The position numbers and the translations under genes were made by a program. Of a DNA stretch of 64,000 bases, positions 43,445 through 53,120 are shown one piece after another (positions within the stretch are counted from its first letter, which is position 1; every line of letters begins with the position of its first letter). Below the pieces are notes generated by a model, which saw nothing but the letters and a program-made list of their open reading frames with translations, was not told the origin of the DNA and ran no database searches. Origin of the DNA: an uncultured Gammaproteobacteria bacterium (lineage in GTDB: Bacteria > Pseudomonadota > Gammaproteobacteria > Pseudomonadales > Pseudohongiellaceae); NCBI GenBank assembly GCA_913031035.1, contig CAJWGN010000002.1, positions 39,471 through 103,470 on the forward strand, given 5' to 3'.

Positions 43445-45616
43445 GTGTTTCCATTACGTATTATCCGCAGTGCTTCTCTATTATTACCGTCGATTCTCAC
43501 CTTATTCCTCGCCACTTCAAACTCAGCATTAGCTCAGGTTAGCGAAGATGGGAACTCAACGATTGTCTACCCCGCGTCTTTCTTTGATCAGTTTGTTCCA
43601 ATTACAGCTTTGGACATGCTGGATCGAATCCCGGGACAGGAAACTTCAGCAAGTCCAGGTCCAGGCCCCGGCGGCAACCCATCATCCGGAGGGCGTGGCC
43701 TAGGCAGTGGTAGCGGCGAAAACCAGATCCTAATCAATGGCAAACGCGTCGCCGGCAAGAGCAATCAAGCTAGCGAGCAGTTAAATCGAATCACCGCCGA
43801 CCAAGTGAAAGAGTTTCAAATTATTCGCGGCACCTCCGGCGATTTGGATGTCCGCGGCAGCGGGCAAGTTGTTAACGTCATTTTGTTCGAAGAACTGTCT
43901 TCTACCAGCATTTCCTATCAGGCAAGTTTAGATGCCTACCAAGATGGCGAAATCAAACCTGGCGCCGTGTTCTCTATCAGCGGCCAAGGCCGCGGGTTTA
44001 ATTATTTAATCAGCGCAACTAGCGAGCCTCGCTACAACAACTCCATCGGCAGAGAGACCAGTATTCTCGGCGATTTCTTACCTAACGATTTAGTTCGTGA
44101 AGAATTTACCGTCGATCGAACCAATAACGAACTTAGTCTGAATATTGGCTACGACATCGCCAGCAACAGTAGCATCAGATTCAATGCTCTTTATGGTAAC
44201 AACGACAATCCAACGGATGTCGACCGGGTGACTGCCAACCTAAGAACAACTCCCAACGGCATTAAGCTTGAGCGCGAGGACGTGCCCGGCGAACGCGACA
44301 ATTGGGAGATTGGCGGTGACTACGAATTCACCAGAGACAATGGCCATCGGTTCAAGCTTTTGGCGATAGCGAACCAAGACAACAGAGATACCACTAGAAA
44401 TCGATTTCTAACACTGGGTGATGGCTCGGAGGAGCAAAATTTATTTTTAAATACGGGTGCCATCACAGAAGAGCGGATCGTCCGGGCCGCCTACACCTTA
44501 GACCTTTTTGATAGCCAAGACTTAGAATTTGGCATAGAAGGAGCCCAGACAACATTAGACGCTTCCCTAGCCTTAGGGCTTATTGATGCAACAGGCACTC
44601 CGTCACCTAACTTCGGCGGCCTTGTTCCTCAAACTGTTAGCAATGCAAATTCTACTGTTGAGGAAATAAGATTCGAGCCTTTCTTGATTCATAACTGGAG
44701 AATAGATCCAAAACTATCCGTTGAATCAACATTGTTGTACGAAGAGTCTGAAATATCCCAATCCGGCGACGTCTCAAACCAGCGAGATTTTAGCTTCATA
44801 AAACCAAAAATTGATATTCGTTACGACCTCACACCAACATTGCAACTTCGAGGCGGCGTTGAACGAATTGTAAGCCAACTGAGTTTTCGTGATTTCGTGG
44901 CCGCTAATGACGAAACTGACAATGATGTAAACACTCTTGGCGGCAATGCCGAGCTAAGACAACAAACTCAATGGCGCTATACCTTAAACACTGAATATCG
45001 TCTTCCAAATGACATCGGTGTATTGAGTGGCGAATTTTTCTATGCTGATCATCAGGATGTTATAGACAGGGTCGATGCTTCCACGTCGGAGGATAATTTA
45101 CTGTCTGCCAACGGAAATATAGGTGACGGAATAGAATACGGCATGAACCTTAATGCCAGTATGCGCATGAATATGCTCAACTTACCGAATCTACAGCTAA
45201 CCTCTGCTTTTACTCTTCAAGACTCTGAAGTAACTGATCCATTTTTAGGAGTTAAGCGCCGTTTTCAGCTTTATAACCGCGGCCGATTTACCTTTGCCTT
45301 TAGGCATGACATACCCAAATGGAGGATGAACTGGGGCATGCAATATTTTGACCGCATAGATGGCGGAGTGTTCCGCTATGAGGTTAACGACGTCGAGTTT
45401 CAAGTAGGCGAACCAAGAGTGAATTTCTTTTCTGAATTTATAGACAGCCGCGGCATTACTTACAGATTCGACGCTGGCGCCTTAACAAATGGCGCCCAGA
45501 TAAGAAGGAGAACGCGCTTCATCGGCAGAACTGCAGCTGGCATCCTTGAAGAGATTGAATACCGTGACATCACTACAGGCTTAGAGTTGGGTTTAACTAT
45601 CAATGGAACTTTCTAA
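43445..45616 (+). CDS. TonB-dependent receptor, short plug-type
   Basis: The ~723-residue outer-membrane protein has a signal peptide ending SALAQ. A plug domain follows with QILINGKRVAGKSNQASEQL, RITADQVKEFQIIRGTSGDL and DVRGSGQVVNVILFE, then a barrel whose last strand ends GLELGLTINGTF with C-terminal Phe. No siderophore-receptor signature is visible; the substrate is unknown. A glycine/serine/proline-rich stretch precedes the plug (PGPGPGGNPSSGGRGLGSGS). The start is GTG 43445 or TTG 43439; neither has a strong ribosome site. Convergent with an amidase gene only 15 bp away. Confidence 0.87.
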   Translation: MFPLRIIRSASLLLPSILTLFLATSNSALAQVSEDGNSTIVYPASFFDQFVPITALDMLDRIPGQETSASPGPGPGGNPSSGGRGLGSGSGENQILINGKRVAGKSNQASEQLNRITADQVKEFQIIRGTSGDLDVRGSGQVVNVILFEELSSTSISYQASLDAYQDGEIKPGAVFSISGQGRGFNYLISATSEPRYNNSIGRETSILGDFLPNDLVREEFTVDRTNNELSLNIGYDIASNSSIRFNALYGNNDNPTDVDRVTANLRTTPNGIKLEREDVPGERDNWEIGGDYEFTRDNGHRFKLLAIANQDNRDTTRNRFLTLGDGSEEQNLFLNTGAITEERIVRAAYTLDLFDSQDLEFGIEGAQTTLDASLALGLIDATGTPSPNFGGLVPQTVSNANSTVEEIRFEPFLIHNWRIDPKLSVESTLLYEESEISQSGDVSNQRDFSFIKPKIDIRYDLTPTLQLRGGVERIVSQLSFRDFVAANDETDNDVNTLGGNAELRQQTQWRYTLNTEYRLPNDIGVLSGEFFYADHQDVIDRVDASTSEDNLLSANGNIGDGIEYGMNLNASMRMNMLNLPNLQLTSAFTLQDSEVTDPFLGVKRRFQLYNRGRFTFAFRHDIPKWRMNWGMQYFDRIDGGVFRYEVNDVEFQVGEPRVNFFSEFIDSRGITYRFDAGALTNGAQIRRRTRFIGRTAAGILEEIEYRDITTGLELGLTINGTF

Positions 45617-45631
45617 CCTGGAATTTGTAAT

Positions 45632-47044
45632 CTAGATATTTGGATGCCTTAAATGCCAATTGCTTGCTTGCTCGTATGCGTAAGCAATTCGGCATAAGAT
45701 TGCCTCGGACATACTCCTGCCAAGAAATTGAACAGCGTAGGGAGTATTAGCCTCTGAAAACCCGCAAGGAACCGTTATAGTAGGTGTTCCAGCCAAATCT
45801 GCAGGTATTGTAAATTGCCCCTGAAAATTTTGAATGACCGGTTTCAGGGTGCCCATATCACCATACTGCAGCTGCGCCTCCAACTCAAAAACAGAACCCC
45901 CCGACGGACAAATTACCGCATCAACATCGGCCAACTGTTTTTCGAAACGACTTGTGATCTCAGCGCGAAGAACCATTGCGGCCCTATAGTCGGCCTCAGT
46001 CATATTCAGACCCAACTCTAACACGTCGCCCAAATAGCCTCCGTAATCCTTGGCCCGGGAGGGATAGGTTTCCCGGTGCGCCTGCAACGCTTCAAAAGCC
46101 GTGATCGGAAGCCAAGCTGCTCTGAGCTCCACAGGGCCATCTTCAGGCATAGAAACCGGAACCAACTTTGCACCCAAATGCACAAGAGTCTCTATCACTT
46201 TAGTAATTGCTGAAACTAAACCAGGATTTGTTCCTTCGCTAATATAGCGTTCATCCACACCAATTTTTATGCCGCTCAAGCTCAGACTCAATGAATCTAC
46301 AATATTTGGAACCGCAGCCTGCAAACTTGTTTCGTCACGATGATCGAAACCTGCTATTGCTTCGAACACCACCGCTGTGTCTTTTACAGTACGAGTCATC
46401 GGCCCCACATGATCAAGCGATTGCGCTAAGGCCATAACTCCAAAACGACTCACTCGCCCATAAGTAGGTTTTAAACCAACAATACCATTTGCCATAGCAG
46501 GATAACGTATTGAACCACCTGTGTCTGTGCCAAGGCTAGCGAAGCAAAGACCCCCTGCCGTTGCAACTCCGGAACCGCTGGACGACACGCCCGCCCAAAG
46601 ATGGGCACCCCATGGATTTATGGGAATGTCGAAGTCTCTGTTATATCCTGAAAGCGCGCCTTCAGTGAGGTTGAGTTTCCCTAACAATACAGCGCCGGCA
46701 GTTTCTAGCTTTTCCACAACGCTCGCATCAAAGCTCGGCACAAAGTCTTTTCGGACTTTAAGCCCACCCATGGTTCTAATATCTTTAGTAAAACAGAGAT
46801 CTTTTACGGCGATAGGGATGCCATGAAGCAAACCTCTATAATTCCCTGCCCCAATTTCTACTTCTGCTTTCTTGGCTGCAAGCATTGCCCGATCAGCTGT
46901 CACGGTTGCATAACTAAGCAAGGTCTTATCGACCTCGTAAATACGTCTCAGCATTAGTTCAGTCAATTCGACAGGGGAAAGCTCCCCTTGCTGAATCAAT
47001 TTAGCAACCTGACTTAAACTATCGTAGTGAATGGAATTTGCCAT
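45632..47044 (-). CDS. Amidase-signature family protein
   Basis: The 470-residue enzyme has the amidase signature with a Ser-cisSer-Lys triad. Lys is in GIPIAVKDLCF, the cis-Ser and nucleophile Ser are in SSSGSGVATAGGLCFASLGT, and DTGGSIRYPAMANGIVGLKP follows. The C-terminal PADLAGTPTITVPCGF is typical of amidases acting on small amides or GatA-like proteins. No GatB/GatC neighbours, so it is not the tRNA amidotransferase. The start may be ATG 47044 or GTG 47062; no ribosome site decides. Confidence 0.9.
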   Translation of the reverse strand: MANSIHYDSLSQVAKLIQQGELSPVELTELMLRRIYEVDKTLLSYATVTADRAMLAAKKAEVEIGAGNYRGLLHGIPIAVKDLCFTKDIRTMGGLKVRKDFVPSFDASVVEKLETAGAVLLGKLNLTEGALSGYNRDFDIPINPWGAHLWAGVSSSGSGVATAGGLCFASLGTDTGGSIRYPAMANGIVGLKPTYGRVSRFGVMALAQSLDHVGPMTRTVKDTAVVFEAIAGFDHRDETSLQAAVPNIVDSLSLSLSGIKIGVDERYISEGTNPGLVSAITKVIETLVHLGAKLVPVSMPEDGPVELRAAWLPITAFEALQAHRETYPSRAKDYGGYLGDVLELGLNMTEADYRAAMVLRAEITSRFEKQLADVDAVICPSGGSVFELEAQLQYGDMGTLKPVIQNFQGQFTIPADLAGTPTITVPCGFSEANTPYAVQFLGRSMSEAILCRIAYAYEQASNWHLRHPNI

Positions 47045-47150
47045 ATTAAGTTGGGTCGCCACGCATTAGAGGATGACCTTGTAGGCCATAGGTAAAAAAT
47101 TGAACGTAAATTTAAAGCCCACAGCTGCTTTTTCCAAGCCTGAGACTCGT

Positions 47151-47597
47151 TTAGGGTGTTGGAATCGCATGGCCAATCATCTTGCTTCCCTCAAACACAG
47201 CTAAATCCATAACATTGCGATCATCTACGAATACGAAATCCAAGACTTCGTTAGTGTTGCTATCTGAATGCAGCATTACAAAAAACATTTCACCTGGCGC
47301 TAAGCCCATAAATACCTCTATGTCGACATTAGTGTTTATGCCGTTGTTGAGAAATGTAGAGGCAATATACTTATCACCATTCGCGGCTCCATCCTCGAAC
47401 GGATGAATAACCAGCCAACCGTCACCATCAATCTGCACTTCAGAGAAAGTAAGAATAGTGCCGTCTCTACGAACATCCTCGACGTTGATCCAGTTTTTAT
47501 CGCCGTTACCCATACTCATCGCTTGAGCGAGAACAGTCATTGGGATAAACAAGACAACAAGCGCTGCTGTGACGATTTTGATAGCAACAAAATTCAT
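47151..47597 (-). CDS. Exported DUF7282-like protein
   Basis: The 148-residue product has a signal peptide (MNFVAIKIVTAALVVLFIPM...LAQA). One beta-rich domain follows, with INVEDVRRDGTILTFSEVQI, DGDGWLVIHPFEDG and the closing LDFVFVDDRNVMDLAVFEGS. This resembles the DUF7282 domain. AGGAGG four bases before ATG 47597 decides the start over a more distal one at 47621. Function unknown. It lies between an amidase and an epoxide-hydrolase-like gene on the same strand. Confidence 0.78.
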   Translation of the reverse strand: MNFVAIKIVTAALVVLFIPMTVLAQAMSMGNGDKNWINVEDVRRDGTILTFSEVQIDGDGWLVIHPFEDGAANGDKYIASTFLNNGINTNVDIEVFMGLAPGEMFFVMLHSDSNTNEVLDFVFVDDRNVMDLAVFEGSKMIGHAIPTP

Positions 47598-47662
47598 AGC
47601 CCCTCCTCTTTTCAGACTCAAATTATTTTTGTTATGTTAGCAAACAGGACACTACCATTTTT

Positions 47663-48676
47663 CTACTCGATACTGCCAATATGCCCCAACACCTGTGGGA
47701 TTATCGAATCGGCATGGGTAGTCATTAACCAATGCTCACCGTCAGTTTCAACGACCTTATAAGGACCTTTCATATACTGTGCTTGATCAAGCACTGCGGA
47801 CTTTCCCACGGCAGGGTCATTTGCCCCCCAAACGAATAAGGTTGGCACTGAAGTTTCAGGTGAGGCCGTTAGTCTATCGCTTAAATTTCCCATTTGGCGG
47901 TACCAGTTAAGCGCTGACGACAAGGCTTTCGGCTCTGAAAACACCGCCAAATATTCAGCTATATTCTCAGCGTCCATACCCTCATAAACGCTCTTCAAAA
48001 GTGCTAGACCGTTAAATGTAAAGAGCACCTCGGGGACGATAGGGGTGTTAAATAAAGTAAAGTAACTGCTTTTGGATTGCTGGTCCGGGTCGTTTTGCAG
48101 GGCGTCTGAAAATGCCTGCGGGTGAGCTATAGATATACCTGTCCAGCTAAGCACTCGATCTGGGTGCTCAAGCACCGTTGCCCAACCAACCGCGGCGCCC
48201 CAGTCATGGCCTATTAAATGAAAGGTTTCCGCATTCAGCACATCGGCTATTTCCAATACATCGCTCACTAAGTTGGCCAGCGCATACTCAGTCGCATCGC
48301 CCGGTCTCGCCCCCGGGCTATAGCCGCGCTGATCAAAGGCAATCACACGATAGCCATTATCAGCCAGGACTTGAATAAGGGGTTTCCACATTGCGGAAGT
48401 GACAGGAAAACCGTGCAACAAGATTACGGTTGGCCGTTCTGGCCCATCACCTGCAACTCTCGCTCTGAATTCAAGCCCATTTGCTTGGATTCTTAGCAAG
48501 GGATTATCGATAAACAGCGAGTTTTGCGTATACAAAGGCAACGCTTCGGTCTGTTTGGTATGGCTAAAACCGGAATCCAAAGATAAAAAGGACCCCATTC
48601 CAGCAATTAAGACCATCAGTAGCGTTAGCCCGACTAGGCCCACTCCTGTTTTCTTTAGCAGCTTAATCAGCATCAC
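47663..48676 (-). CDS. Epoxide-hydrolase-like alpha/beta hydrolase with N-terminal membrane anchor
   Basis: The 337-residue protein has one N-terminal hydrophobic helix (TGVGLVGLTLLMVLIAGMGS) and then an alpha/beta-hydrolase domain. LLHGFPVTSAMW gives the HG oxyanion region, FDQRGYSPGARP is typical, and the nucleophile elbow is GHDWGAAVGW with Asp as nucleophile. VWGANDPAVG gives the acid and GEHWLMTTH the His. An Asp nucleophile with GHDWG points to epoxide hydrolase or haloalkane-dehalogenase-like chemistry. Substrate unknown. Confidence 0.9.
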   Translation of the reverse strand: MMLIKLLKKTGVGLVGLTLLMVLIAGMGSFLSLDSGFSHTKQTEALPLYTQNSLFIDNPLLRIQANGLEFRARVAGDGPERPTVILLHGFPVTSAMWKPLIQVLADNGYRVIAFDQRGYSPGARPGDATEYALANLVSDVLEIADVLNAETFHLIGHDWGAAVGWATVLEHPDRVLSWTGISIAHPQAFSDALQNDPDQQSKSSYFTLFNTPIVPEVLFTFNGLALLKSVYEGMDAENIAEYLAVFSEPKALSSALNWYRQMGNLSDRLTASPETSVPTLFVWGANDPAVGKSAVLDQAQYMKGPYKVVETDGEHWLMTTHADSIIPQVLGHIGSIE

Positions 48677-48769
48677 TACTTTCCTTATAACAACTTACCC
48701 TGTTGCTAATTGGCTCGCTTTAACTCACAAAGAAACTGCGTTTCGCAGCTTATCTTAATGGCCTCTGTC

Positions 48770-50149
48770 CTAGGTAACGTCAAGCTCTAACGCCATCTCT
48801 GCATCCGGCTTTAAATTTTTAAGCTTGATCGCCAACTCTCTTCGCACTAGCAAATAGCTTACCACCCCTTGAACGGTGACGGAGAGAATTGATACGTACC
48901 AAACTTGCTCAATAGTAAATCCTGGCTGGTACTTTAAATAAACTGCAATCGGAATAAAAATGCTTAATCGAATGACAGAACTAAGCAACGCAGGCCTAGT
49001 ATTGCCTAGTCCTTGAAATACCCCAGAGCAAGTGAAGACTATTCCTTGCGCGATGAAGTTAAGAGAAATCAACTGCAGAAAGCCAGCACCCACCATGATC
49101 ACTTCTTCATCACTGGTAAAAAATGTCATTAAGAGCTCTGGGCGCAGTAGTAGCAACACTGTTGTTACTGCCATGACTATACTAGAAAGTAATATCCCCT
49201 TATTAAAAGTATCCCGCACCCGTCCCCCAAACCCAGCACCAAAATTTTGACCAATAATAGGACCAACAGCAAAAGCAATTGCCATGGTTGGCATAAAGAT
49301 AGACTGCATAATCCGCCCGCCAATGCTAAAGCCGGCCTGAGCGGCGGCGCCAAAATCCTGAATTAACCAATAAACCATTGAGAAGTAGAGAAATAAAATC
49401 GCCATTTCCCCGCCGGCTGGCAAACCAATATCAAACATCTTGCGCCAAATATCAAAGCGAGGACGCCAAAGGCTGCGCTCGAATGACACATACTTTTCCA
49501 TTTTGAAAAAATAGAGAGCGAGAAGCGCGACTCCGACTGATATAGAAATTGTACTTGCTAAGCCAGCACCTAGAACACCGAGCGCTGGACCCGGACCCCA
49601 GCCGGCAATCAGTATTGGTGCCAGAATAGTATTAAGAACCACGGTTAACACTTGAATTATCATTGCAGGCTTAACTATTCCTGTCGCCCGCAAAGACGAC
49701 GACATCGCCATCATCGCAAACTGCAAAGCCATGCCCGGTAAAAACCAAAAAAGGAAAACCACCCCTTCGTTTAAAGCGGCTTCATCTGCTGTAATTGCCC
49801 CAAGATAGGGCTTCGAAAAAGCGTAGCCCAAGACCAAAGTGATAACAGCGCAAATAGCGGACAACACCAATGACTGATTGAAAACCAAATTAGCTCCAGC
49901 CTGATCTTTCCGTCCGACCGATTGCGAGATCATCGCAACCGCACTAACGCCGAGAACTTGAGTGAGAGCCATAATCATAAAGAGAATAGTGCCAGCGGCC
50001 CCAACACCGGCGACAGCATCATCACTAATGGCTGCTACAAAGTACAAATCAACTAACAAATAAAGTGTTTGAAAGATCATTCCAGCAGCGACAGGAATTG
50101 CCATCGCCAGAATTATTTTTGTAGAAGAACCTTTGGTAAGGTCTTTCAT
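48770..50149 (-). CDS. MATE-family multidrug efflux transporter
   Basis: The 459-residue protein has 12 helices with MATE family motifs in both halves: MIFQTLYLLVDLYFVAAISD, VAGVGAAGTILFMIMALTQV, GVSAVAMISQSVGRKDQAGA and, in the second half, IGGRIMQSIFMPTMAIAFAV and GPIIGQNFGAGFGGRVRDTF. It should export cationic drugs or metabolites using a Na+ or H+ gradient (DinF/NorM-like branch unresolved). Monocistronic on the reverse strand. Confidence 0.93.
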   Translation of the reverse strand: MKDLTKGSSTKIILAMAIPVAAGMIFQTLYLLVDLYFVAAISDDAVAGVGAAGTILFMIMALTQVLGVSAVAMISQSVGRKDQAGANLVFNQSLVLSAICAVITLVLGYAFSKPYLGAITADEAALNEGVVFLFWFLPGMALQFAMMAMSSSLRATGIVKPAMIIQVLTVVLNTILAPILIAGWGPGPALGVLGAGLASTISISVGVALLALYFFKMEKYVSFERSLWRPRFDIWRKMFDIGLPAGGEMAILFLYFSMVYWLIQDFGAAAQAGFSIGGRIMQSIFMPTMAIAFAVGPIIGQNFGAGFGGRVRDTFNKGILLSSIVMAVTTVLLLLRPELLMTFFTSDEEVIMVGAGFLQLISLNFIAQGIVFTCSGVFQGLGNTRPALLSSVIRLSIFIPIAVYLKYQPGFTIEQVWYVSILSVTVQGVVSYLLVRRELAIKLKNLKPDAEMALELDVT

Positions 50150-50661
50150 AAGTGCTTAGCCTCGCAAGGTTTACGTGGCTGTAGATAAGCCAAGGGTTTT
50201 GAGCCGATTTTAACGGCATAAATTTTTTACTAACTTATTGAAATAGTGCCGAAAATTAGAAATTTGGTTGTATATTTTTGTCGCCTATTGCAAGCCAAAC
50301 AAAATTAGGATCAACCATTGGCTAGTGAGTTGCAGTCCATTTCAATGGGGTTTAATTAACCTATCACGCTTACTGCAATCCAAATATAGCGGGGGTGGAG
50401 CTGAAGATAGAGCTTACATCCTACCTCACCAGTGTCACCCGGCCGCATATCTAGCCTGCCCTAACGTATCTCACCATAGGCCCCCATTCCGTACTCTTAT
50501 TCTAATGTAACGAGGCACTTATATCAGCCTAGATGATACTCCGTTAACCGGTTCTAAAGGTTGGGTGTCTTTTTTGGTTGGACCTGAGGCACAATGACCG
50601 CAATAATGAACCCGCTAACGATTAGCGCTCACCGTGTTCGCCAAAAAGTGTCAACTACAAA
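50150..50661. other. Divergent intergenic stretch between MATE and APC genes
   Basis: About 510 bases with no supported gene. It should contain promoters for both transporters. No operator or RNA element is recognised. Confidence 0.4.
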
Positions 50662-51978
50662 ATGCCCGCTAAAAAATTCCGTCATATCACCGTTACAGCC
50701 GTAGTCATCGCCAATATGGTCGGTACAGGCGTGTTTACCAGCCTCGGGTTTCAGCTACTGGATATTCGATCCGGATTTGTTTTATTAATGCTTTGGGCTG
50801 TTGGCGGCCTAGCCGCCTTGTGCGGGGCCATGACTTACGCTGAACTAGGTGCTGCGATGCCGCGCTCGGGCGGGGAATACAATTTTTTGACACGCATCTA
50901 TCACCCGGCCGCTGGCTTCGTATCGGGATGGGTCTCTGTGACGGTTGGCTTTGCCGGCCCCGTCGCGCTAGCTGCCATGACTTTTGCGGCCTATGCCACC
51001 ACGGTTATACCTGGCGAGCCGTCGGCGATCTTAGAAAAATCCTTAGCAGCTGGGCTACTCATAGTTCTTACCTGTGTGCATGCAACCAGTCGCCGCAACA
51101 GTGGCGCCATTCAACTGATATTCACCATCTTAAAAGTCGCCGTCATAGTATTGTTTTGCATTGCTGCGATTGTCTTAGTTGACTCCCCGCAGCCGGTCAA
51201 TTTTTTCCCAAGCGAGGGCGACGGCGCCTTGCTCACCAGTAGCGAATTTGCTGTTGCACTAATTTATGTTAGTTATGCGTACGCGGGTTGGAACGCCGCG
51301 ACCTATTTAAGCAGCGAGCTGGAGGAACCACAGCGAACATTGCCTTGGATTCTAATGACCGGCACTCTTGTTGTAATGACCCTTTATGTGGCGCTGAATT
51401 TTGTCTTTCTCTATGCTGCACCCATGGACTCGATGGCAGGCGAACTGGAAGTTGGCTACATAGCCGCCGAGGTTGCTTTCGGCGATGTTGGCGGCCGTTT
51501 CACGGGGATTGTTCTTGCCATGCTTCTCGTCTCTACGGTCAGCGCAATGACCATGGCAGGCCCCCGAGTTATCCAAGTTATTGGTGAAGATTTTCCTACT
51601 ATAGGCATTTTAGGGCGGAAGAATAAGGATGGCATTCCAGCCAATGCAATTATCCTCCAATCCTCAATTGCAATGCTGTTCATACTCTCCTCAACCTTCG
51701 AATCTATACTTGTGTTTGCCGGATTCACTATAGCGCTTAATAGCTTTGCTACAGTGCTGGGAATCTTTATTTTGCGCTGGAAACAACCCGACTTAGAGAG
51801 GCCCTACAGAACATTTCTTTACCCTTTGCCACCGCTGATTTATCTCACATTAACAGGCTGGACTCTTTGGTTTGTTTTACTGTCTCGACCAATTGAAGGT
51901 CTGTTCGGATTAGGAATTATCGGCTCTGGATTACTGCTCTACTTTTTTTCTTCGTTTAAAAAAGCAACCGCTTCCTAA
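50662..51978 (+). CDS. APC-superfamily amino-acid permease
   Basis: The 438-residue protein has 12 predicted helices and classical APC motifs: VVIANMVGTGVFTSLGFQLL in helix 1, LCGAMTYAELGAAMPRSGGE then YNFLTRIYHPAAGFVSGWVS in helix 2-3, and ALIYVSYAYAGWNAATYLSS in helix 6. A C-terminal LERPYRTFLYPLPPLIYLTL follows. It imports or exchanges an amino acid or amine; which one is unknown. The next gene, a metallo-hydrolase, begins directly after it. Confidence 0.92.
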   Translation: MPAKKFRHITVTAVVIANMVGTGVFTSLGFQLLDIRSGFVLLMLWAVGGLAALCGAMTYAELGAAMPRSGGEYNFLTRIYHPAAGFVSGWVSVTVGFAGPVALAAMTFAAYATTVIPGEPSAILEKSLAAGLLIVLTCVHATSRRNSGAIQLIFTILKVAVIVLFCIAAIVLVDSPQPVNFFPSEGDGALLTSSEFAVALIYVSYAYAGWNAATYLSSELEEPQRTLPWILMTGTLVVMTLYVALNFVFLYAAPMDSMAGELEVGYIAAEVAFGDVGGRFTGIVLAMLLVSTVSAMTMAGPRVIQVIGEDFPTIGILGRKNKDGIPANAIILQSSIAMLFILSSTFESILVFAGFTIALNSFATVLGIFILRWKQPDLERPYRTFLYPLPPLIYLTLTGWTLWFVLLSRPIEGLFGLGIIGSGLLLYFFSSFKKATAS

Positions 51979-52010
51979 TGGAATTTACTCTGTTCTTAGA
52001 AGACCCAAAA

Positions 52011-52859
52011 ATGAATCCTACGCGCGCCAAAAAACTCTCAGCGACGTTAATCTCACTTATCCTTTGCGGGGTTGGCATGAACGCATGGGGCGATGAATCT
52101 GTGGCCCACTATATGGCCAATGAAGCCCTGATGGTCGTACATGGGAACACTAAGGTCATGTTTGACCCTATCTACAAGAATAGTTACAGTAACTACATGT
52201 TATTGCCCCAAGAAATGGAAGACGCCCTATTCGCAGGCGACCCCCCCTACGATGGGCTAGACGCCATATTCATCAGCCACTACCACGGTGACCATTTCAC
52301 TCCTGAAGACGTGCTTCGCTTCATGAATGCTAGACCCGATGTGGATATGTATGCCCCTAGCCAAGCAGTAGTAGCGCTGCGCACTATAGCCACTGCTGCA
52401 GACCAGAATATTTTCGATAGAGTGAAGTCGGTAGACCTTGAATATAAGGATGCACCTATTTCTTTAGTGGTAGAAAACCTTGAGATCGAAGCGTTAAGAA
52501 TTCCTCATAGTGGCTGGCCAACTGGCCGACTCGATGTTGCCAACATTGTTTGGCGGGTGACCCTTGATGAGGCTACCACAGTGATTCACTTGGGTGATGC
52601 CGACGCTAACGACATTCACTTTTCTACCGACCCAGAATTTTGGAGTAGCAAACAACCCGATATTGCCTTTCCTCCTTACTGGTTTTACTCTTCTAACGAT
52701 GGTTTAAATATACTCAGCAGCAAAATAGGAGCACAGCAAAGTGTTGGCATTCATGTCCCCACAGCAATGTCTAACGACGCCAGTTTGCGGCCAGCGGAAT
52801 TACGCGATGTAGACCTGTTTACAGTACCTGGTGAAACACGGCCGATTTCAAGTCATTAG
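52011..52859 (+). CDS. Exported MBL-fold metallo-hydrolase (UlaG-like)
   Basis: From ATG 52011 the protein has 282 residues with a signal peptide (MNPTRAKKLSATLISLILCG). The metallo-beta-lactamase core starts with MVVHGNTKVMFDPIY and carries the metal motif ISHYHGDHFTPED (HxHGDH), then IPHSGWPTGRLDVANIVWRV, and a late metal Asp/His pair in VIHLGDADANDIHF. Topology is like the UlaG/L-ascorbate-6-phosphate lactonase branch. An upstream ATG at 51978 overlaps the permease stop but lacks a signal-peptide fit. The substrate may relate to the permease cargo. Confidence 0.85.
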   Translation: MNPTRAKKLSATLISLILCGVGMNAWGDESVAHYMANEALMVVHGNTKVMFDPIYKNSYSNYMLLPQEMEDALFAGDPPYDGLDAIFISHYHGDHFTPEDVLRFMNARPDVDMYAPSQAVVALRTIATAADQNIFDRVKSVDLEYKDAPISLVVENLEIEALRIPHSGWPTGRLDVANIVWRVTLDEATTVIHLGDADANDIHFSTDPEFWSSKQPDIAFPPYWFYSSNDGLNILSSKIGAQQSVGIHVPTAMSNDASLRPAELRDVDLFTVPGETRPISSH

Positions 52860-53120
52860 GCTTTAATCTGATAGCGCGCAGCGTATCAAAACTATGAGAC
52901 AATCCTTCCGGCCTAGTTCCGAGCCAGCTTCGAAGTTCACAAACACCTCAGTACAAATTTAGACACATCAAGTACAACTTGTTTTTCTCTTGCTGAAAAA
53001 TCGCTTAACTTTACGGTTTAAAAAATATCCGATTACATTGTTATCCTTTGCCGCAGTCTATTGTTTGAATACCCCATGGGGTTACATAACATCGCGACCA
53101 CAAATTAAGGAGCCCAACCA